NCBI GenBank assembly: GCA_020633465.1
Contig: JACKDN010000015.1
Span: 124,001 to 188,000 of the forward strand
Direction: 5' to 3'
Origin: Myxococcales bacterium
Lineage (GTDB): Bacteria > Myxococcota_A > Bradymonadia > UBA7976 > UBA1532
Length of the DNA stretch: 64,000 bases
Shown here piece after piece: positions 60,695 to 64,000 of this stretch (position 1 is its first letter; every line of letters begins with the position of its first letter). Both the position numbers and the translations under genes were made by a program. The notes under the pieces were generated by a model. That model had not been told where the DNA came from and searched no databases. It saw only the letters and a program-made list of their open reading frames with translations.

Positions 60695-61867
60695 ATGCGC
60701 ATCGCCTACATCACCGACGAGACCATGCCCAACCCGTCGGCCAGCGGCCTGCAGATCGTGCAGACGCTGGCCGCGCTGGCCGAGGCGGGGGCCGACGTCG
60801 ACATGCTGTACCCCGTGGAGCCGGGGGATCGGCGCGGCGCGGCCGAGCGCCGGGCCGAGCTCGAGGCCTTCTTCCACGTGCCCTGCGGCTTCGGCCTGGT
60901 GCCGCTGCCGGGGGCGGTCACGCGGTGGCGCCCCCCGATCAAGGTGGCGCAGGCGGGGCTGGCCACCCGGGCGGCCCTGCAGGGGGGCTACGACGTGGTG
61001 TACACGCGCAACGTGGGGCCCATCCTGCCGGCGCTGGCTGCCCGCCGGCCGGTGCTGTTCGAGACCTACCGGCCGCTGACGCAGCAGTACCGGGCCTCAC
61101 GTTGGCCCTTCTGGGCGGTGGCGCGCCACCCCCGCTTCATCGGCATCGTCACGCACTCGCGCTACGCCCGGCAGGCGTTCGTCGCCGACGGGCTGCCGCC
61201 CGAGCGCATCGAGACGGTCTACAACGGCTTCGATCCCACCGCCTTCGCGGCGCAGCCCTCGCCGACCGAGGCGCGCGCGGCGCTGGGTCTGGCCGAGGCG
61301 CCCACGCTCGTCTACACGGGGCGCATCGCGCCGCTGAAGCGCATCGACCTGCTGCTGGACGCCGCCGAGCAGATCCCGCAGGCGCGCTGGGTGCTGGTGG
61401 GGGACGTCGACAGCGACGAGGCCCGTCCGCTGGCCGCGCGCGCTCGGGCGATGCCCAACGTCCAGCTGTTGGGCTACCTCACCGGCGCGCGGCTGGTGCA
61501 GGCGCTGCAGGCGGCCGACGTGCTGGTCATCCCGCCGAGCGCGCAGCCGCTCGAGCAGTTCAAGACCACGGTGCTGCCGATCAAGACCTTCACGTACCTC
61601 GCCGCCGGCCGCGCGATCCTGGCCGGGCGCACCCCCGACCTCACCGAGCTGCTGCAGGACGGCGCCAACGCGCGGCTGGTGCGGCCCGACGACGTCGGCG
61701 CGCTGATCGAGGGGGCGCGGGGGCTGCTGCGCCAGCCGGCCGAGCGGGCGCGGCTGGGCGAGGCCGCGCGCGCCACGGCCGAGACGCTGACGTGGTCGGC
61801 GCGGGCCGAGCGTCTGCTGGGGTTCATCGACCGCCGCCTGGCGGCGATGGGTCAGCCGGCGGACTGA
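60695..61867 (+). CDS. Family 4 glycosyltransferase
   Basis: 390-residue GT-B transferase. N-terminal RIAYITDETMPNPSASGLQIVQ (acceptor-side glycine loop), ETVYNGFDPTAF, PTLVYTGRIAPLKRIDLLLDA (donor site start), YLTGARLVQALQAADVLVIP and the motif around PIKTFTYLAAGRAIL, consistent with retaining GT4 enzymes. The start ATG 60695 begins exactly at the first strand; an in-frame TTG 60659 would add 12 unlikely residues. The last 16 bases overlap the convergent hydrolase gene. Envelope or extracellular polysaccharide role is likely but the product is unknown. Confidence 0.88.
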   Translation: MRIAYITDETMPNPSASGLQIVQTLAALAEAGADVDMLYPVEPGDRRGAAERRAELEAFFHVPCGFGLVPLPGAVTRWRPPIKVAQAGLATRAALQGGYDVVYTRNVGPILPALAARRPVLFETYRPLTQQYRASRWPFWAVARHPRFIGIVTHSRYARQAFVADGLPPERIETVYNGFDPTAFAAQPSPTEARAALGLAEAPTLVYTGRIAPLKRIDLLLDAAEQIPQARWVLVGDVDSDEARPLAARARAMPNVQLLGYLTGARLVQALQAADVLVIPPSAQPLEQFKTTVLPIKTFTYLAAGRAILAGRTPDLTELLQDGANARLVRPDDVGALIEGARGLLRQPAERARLGEAARATAETLTWSARAERLLGFIDRRLAAMGQPAD

Positions 61868-62838
61868 GCCGCCGGCTCGGAGGCCAGCCACGCCGCCAGC
61901 GGCCGGAACACGTGCGCCTCGGCCGGATCGCTGATGAACAGATCGGCGTGCGCCATCGGCCGCCGCTCGTCGCCCGCGAAGACGAGGGCCCGATCGGCGC
62001 GCCGCATCACGTTGTGCGCCGAACACACCGTGGCCTCGGGGACGATGCCGTCGGCGTTGGCCACCAGCGTCAGCAGGGGCAGCTCGAGCCGCGCGACGTC
62101 CTCGGTCAGGTTGCGGCCGCGATGCAGCAGATCGCCGGCGCGCACCCAGCGGGCGATCTCGCGGTTGATGGCCGGCACGGGATCGTCGACCGTCTGCACC
62201 AGCGTCGCCGGCTCGGACAGATCGCAGATGGCCGGGTGCAGGTAGATGTGCAGCAGGCCCGGCACGCGCGCGGCGAGCGGCAGCAGGCGACGCGCCACCC
62301 CGCGCGTGCCCTTCATGCGCATCAGGCTCCACAGCGGCGGGGCGGCGCTCAGCGTGCGCAGCAGCGGGTGCACCGCGGTCCAGCGCAGGGGCCCGCCGAG
62401 GTTCACCAGGCGCGCGGCCCGGTTGCCCGGCAGCCAGGCCGCGTACATGAACATGTAGGTGGCGCCCAGGCTGCAGCCGATCAGGTCGACCGCGTCGCCC
62501 CGGACGTCGGACCGCGCGCAGATGGCGTCGATCGCCGCCGGCAGATCGACGAGCGCGACGTCGGCCATGCCGAAGCCCCGTGGCCCGCTCGACCGCTGCG
62601 CCAGGCCCTGGCCGCGCAGATCGACGCACCAGACCTCGTGCCCCTGCTCGGCCAGGTACCCGGCGATGCCGGTGCCGCGCGGGTGGTAGCCCAGGATGAA
62701 GCTGTTCATCGCGAAGCCGGGCACCATCACCACCGGCCGGGTGTCGGGGCGCAGCCGCGCCGGATCGGCGTAGCGGTGCAGCGCCAGCTGCCACCCGACG
62801 CCGTTGTCCACGAACCGGGTGGTGCGCTCGACGCTCAC
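61852..62838 (-). CDS. Alpha/beta hydrolase (PhaC/esterase-like)
   Basis: 328-residue soluble alpha/beta hydrolase. Oxyanion-side VVMVPGFAMNSFILGY, nucleophile elbow IGCSLGATYMFMY (Ser), Asp in LVANADGIVPEATV and His in PMAHADLFIS form a plausible triad in canonical order. WCVDLRGQGLAQRS is common in PHA synthase-like hydrolases. It is shorter than PhaC and has Ser, not Cys, as nucleophile, so hydrolysis of an ester or thioester is more likely than polymer synthesis. GTG start overlaps the stop of the MscS gene by 4 bases, making a two-gene operon. Confidence 0.85.
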   Translation of the reverse strand: MSVERTTRFVDNGVGWQLALHRYADPARLRPDTRPVVMVPGFAMNSFILGYHPRGTGIAGYLAEQGHEVWCVDLRGQGLAQRSSGPRGFGMADVALVDLPAAIDAICARSDVRGDAVDLIGCSLGATYMFMYAAWLPGNRAARLVNLGGPLRWTAVHPLLRTLSAAPPLWSLMRMKGTRGVARRLLPLAARVPGLLHIYLHPAICDLSEPATLVQTVDDPVPAINREIARWVRAGDLLHRGRNLTEDVARLELPLLTLVANADGIVPEATVCSAHNVMRRADRALVFAGDERRPMAHADLFISDPAEAHVFRPLAAWLASEPAAQSAG

Positions 62839-64000
62839 TCGCCGTCTCCGTCGTCGTCGCTGCCGCGGGCGCTGCGCACGCCCGCGAAGAAGCCGTGGGT
62901 GAGGCCCTTGCCCCGCGCCGCGTGGCGCCCCTGCGGGCCGAAGCCCTCGACGGCGCTGACGAGCGCCTCGTCCTCGGGCGCGTCGGCGCGGCGGCGATCG
63001 GTGGCCTCGGCCTGCGTGTCGATGTGCAGCGTGCGGGTGGGGAAGGCGAAGTCGACGCCGATCTCGGCGGCCAGCCGCTTGATCGACAGGAACATCTCGT
63101 GGCGGGCCAAGAGCTCCTTCGTCCAGGCGTCCACCTTCACGAACGCGTAGAACATGATCTCGAGGGCCGACTCGCCGTAATCGACGAAGTGCACCTCGTA
63201 GGCGTCCTTCCGCGTGTCCGGGTGGTTGGCGATGATCGCGCGGATGCCCTCGCAGAAGGCCTGCACTTGCGCCGGGGTCGAGTCGTAGCCGATGCCGAAC
63301 CGCGTCGAGATGCGGCGGTAGGTGCGCCGCGACATGTTGTCGATGCTGGCGGTGGCCAGCACCGAGTTCGGCACCGAGATGATGCTGTCGTAGAAGGTGC
63401 GCACCCGGGTGGAGCGCAGGCCGATCTCGACCACGGTGCCCTCGACGTCGTTGGCCTTGATCCAGTCGCCCACGTAGAAGGGCGCGTCAATCATGATCGT
63501 GACCGAGCCGAAGAGGTTGGCCGCGGTGTCCTTGGCGGCCAGGGCGAGGGCCAGACCGCCGATGCCGAGGCCGGCCAGCAGGCTGGTCACGTCGATGTGC
63601 AGGTTCTGCAGGACGAAGACGACGCCGACGGCCACCACCACCACGCGCAGCGTCTTGCGCACCAGCGTGACCAGCTGGTCGTCCATCTTGCCGGCGGTGG
63701 CGCGGGCGCGGGCCTCGAGGTGCATCGCGAAGACGTCCACCAGCCGATAGGCCAGGACGACGCCGGCCAGGGCCGCCACGAGGCGCGCGGCGACGGTCAG
63801 GACGCGGGCGGTCGAGATGGGCAGGCGGAGCTCGCTGAACAGCGCCGCGAAGAGCCCCGTGGCCGCCAGGATGCCGAGCGGCCGCGCGACGTTCTGCAGC
63901 AGGGCCGAGCTGGAGTCGATCTTCCACCGGCGCAGCAGGACGACCAGGCGGCTCTTCACCAACGCGCGGACGATGCGGCTGACCAGCCAGCACAGCCCCA
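62835..64000 (-). CDS. MscS-family mechanosensitive channel, 5'-truncated by window edge
   Basis: Small-conductance mechanosensitive channel. Several transmembrane helices lead into the pore helix TM3 (VTSLLAGLGIGGLALALAAKD, Gly/Ala-rich packing) and the beta domain (LFGSVTIMIDAPFYVGDWIKA, GTVVEIGLRSTRVRT, PNSVLATASIDNMSRR). The cytoplasmic alpha/beta part (EIMFYAFVKVDAWTKELLARHE) and an acidic disordered tail follow. The frame is open to the right edge (GLCWLVSRIVRAL), so the TTG at 63962 is not necessarily the start. It would release solutes on hypo-osmotic shock. Overlaps the hydrolase gene by 4 bases. Confidence 0.93.
   Translation of the reverse strand, partial: GLCWLVSRIVRALVKSRLVVLLRRWKIDSSSALLQNVARPLGILAATGLFAALFSELRLPISTARVLTVAARLVAALAGVVLAYRLVDVFAMHLEARARATAGKMDDQLVTLVRKTLRVVVVAVGVVFVLQNLHIDVTSLLAGLGIGGLALALAAKDTAANLFGSVTIMIDAPFYVGDWIKANDVEGTVVEIGLRSTRVRTFYDSIISVPNSVLATASIDNMSRRTYRRISTRFGIGYDSTPAQVQAFCEGIRAIIANHPDTRKDAYEVHFVDYGESALEIMFYAFVKVDAWTKELLARHEMFLSIKRLAAEIGVDFAFPTRTLHIDTQAEATDRRRADAPEDEALVSAVEGFGPQGRHAARGKGLTHGFFAGVRSARGSDDDGDGE

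Noticed and set aside
56470..60702. A 1410-residue open frame on the minus strand opposite the second metzincin gene (similar giant frames oppose the first metzincin, carB and others)
   Set aside because: It is antisense to a convincing zinc protease and reads as low-complexity His/Val/Gly/Arg protein without domains, a known artefact of GC-rich third positions.

Overview
The window is a contiguous piece of a very GC-rich bacterial chromosome, with G or C at most third codon positions and many GTG and TTG starts. The gene content points to a predatory or social deltaproteobacterial lineage (Myxococcota or a relative). It has three Hanks-type Ser/Thr kinases (one with PEGA repeats), a PrkA-type kinase, an FHA-GAF sigma-54 activator, an HD-GYP response regulator, MopE-like and other Asp/Gly-rich calcium-type motifs in secreted proteins, and many lipoproteins with Ala/Pro/Gly-rich linkers. 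The exact order cannot be fixed from sequence reading alone. No rRNA, tRNA, CRISPR array, phage or IS element was recognised. Both edges cut genes: lepB on the left and an MscS channel on the right.

Region by region. (1) 0-6 kb: lepB, then a tightly overlapped pyrimidine operon pyrR-pyrB-pyrC'-carA ending in an FG-GAP-like lipoprotein. The pyrC product has lost the dihydroorotase metal ligands and looks like a structural PyrC'. carB lies apart at 48 kb. (2) 6-13 kb: a lipoprotein, trmL, a small unknown protein, a frameshifted MopE-motif esterase-like lipoprotein, a moaD-moaE fusion and an M16 peptidase. (3) 13-20 kb: a 48-residue membrane peptide behind a strong-looking promoter and palindrome, an unrecognised 359-aa protein, a PEGA kinase, an HD-GYP regulator and a TPR glycosyltransferase. 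(4) 20-26 kb: a tdk-upp-hpt nucleobase salvage operon, a membrane-anchored sulfatase-fold protein and a GT-C glycosyltransferase. (5) 26-34 kb: a Gly-rich lipoprotein, a sigma-54 activator, a TPR protein, a kinase and two glycosyltransferase genes. Reading-frame breaks are concentrated here, and one in-frame TAG is also present. (6) 34-45 kb: a response regulator, a prkA / coiled-coil / OmpA operon, a soluble kinase, a metallophosphoesterase with membrane helices, a Cys-cluster protein, and queE-queC. (7) 45-52 kb: rpsU with a small partner, lipA, a glycosyltransferase, carB and greA. (8) 52-61 kb: two tandem secreted metzincin lipoproteins of about 1,400 residues each. The first carries an extra four-unit Asp/Asn/Gly-rich insert. 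(9) 61-64 kb: a glycosyltransferase, an alpha/beta hydrolase and an MscS channel.

Functionally the window mixes housekeeping (pyrimidine synthesis and salvage, molybdopterin, queuosine precursor, lipoate, translation and transcription factors) with envelope and signalling genes. No single compact unknown defence-like system stands out. The best candidates for new biology are the paired metzincin lipoproteins, the PyrC' complex, the prkA-coiled-coil-OmpA operon, the metallophosphoesterase with helices inserted in its catalytic domain, and the promoter/palindrome unit driving a 48-residue peptide. Several genes are broken by one-base indels in G or C runs. Whether these are assembly errors or real is the main caveat for the 26-34 kb interval.
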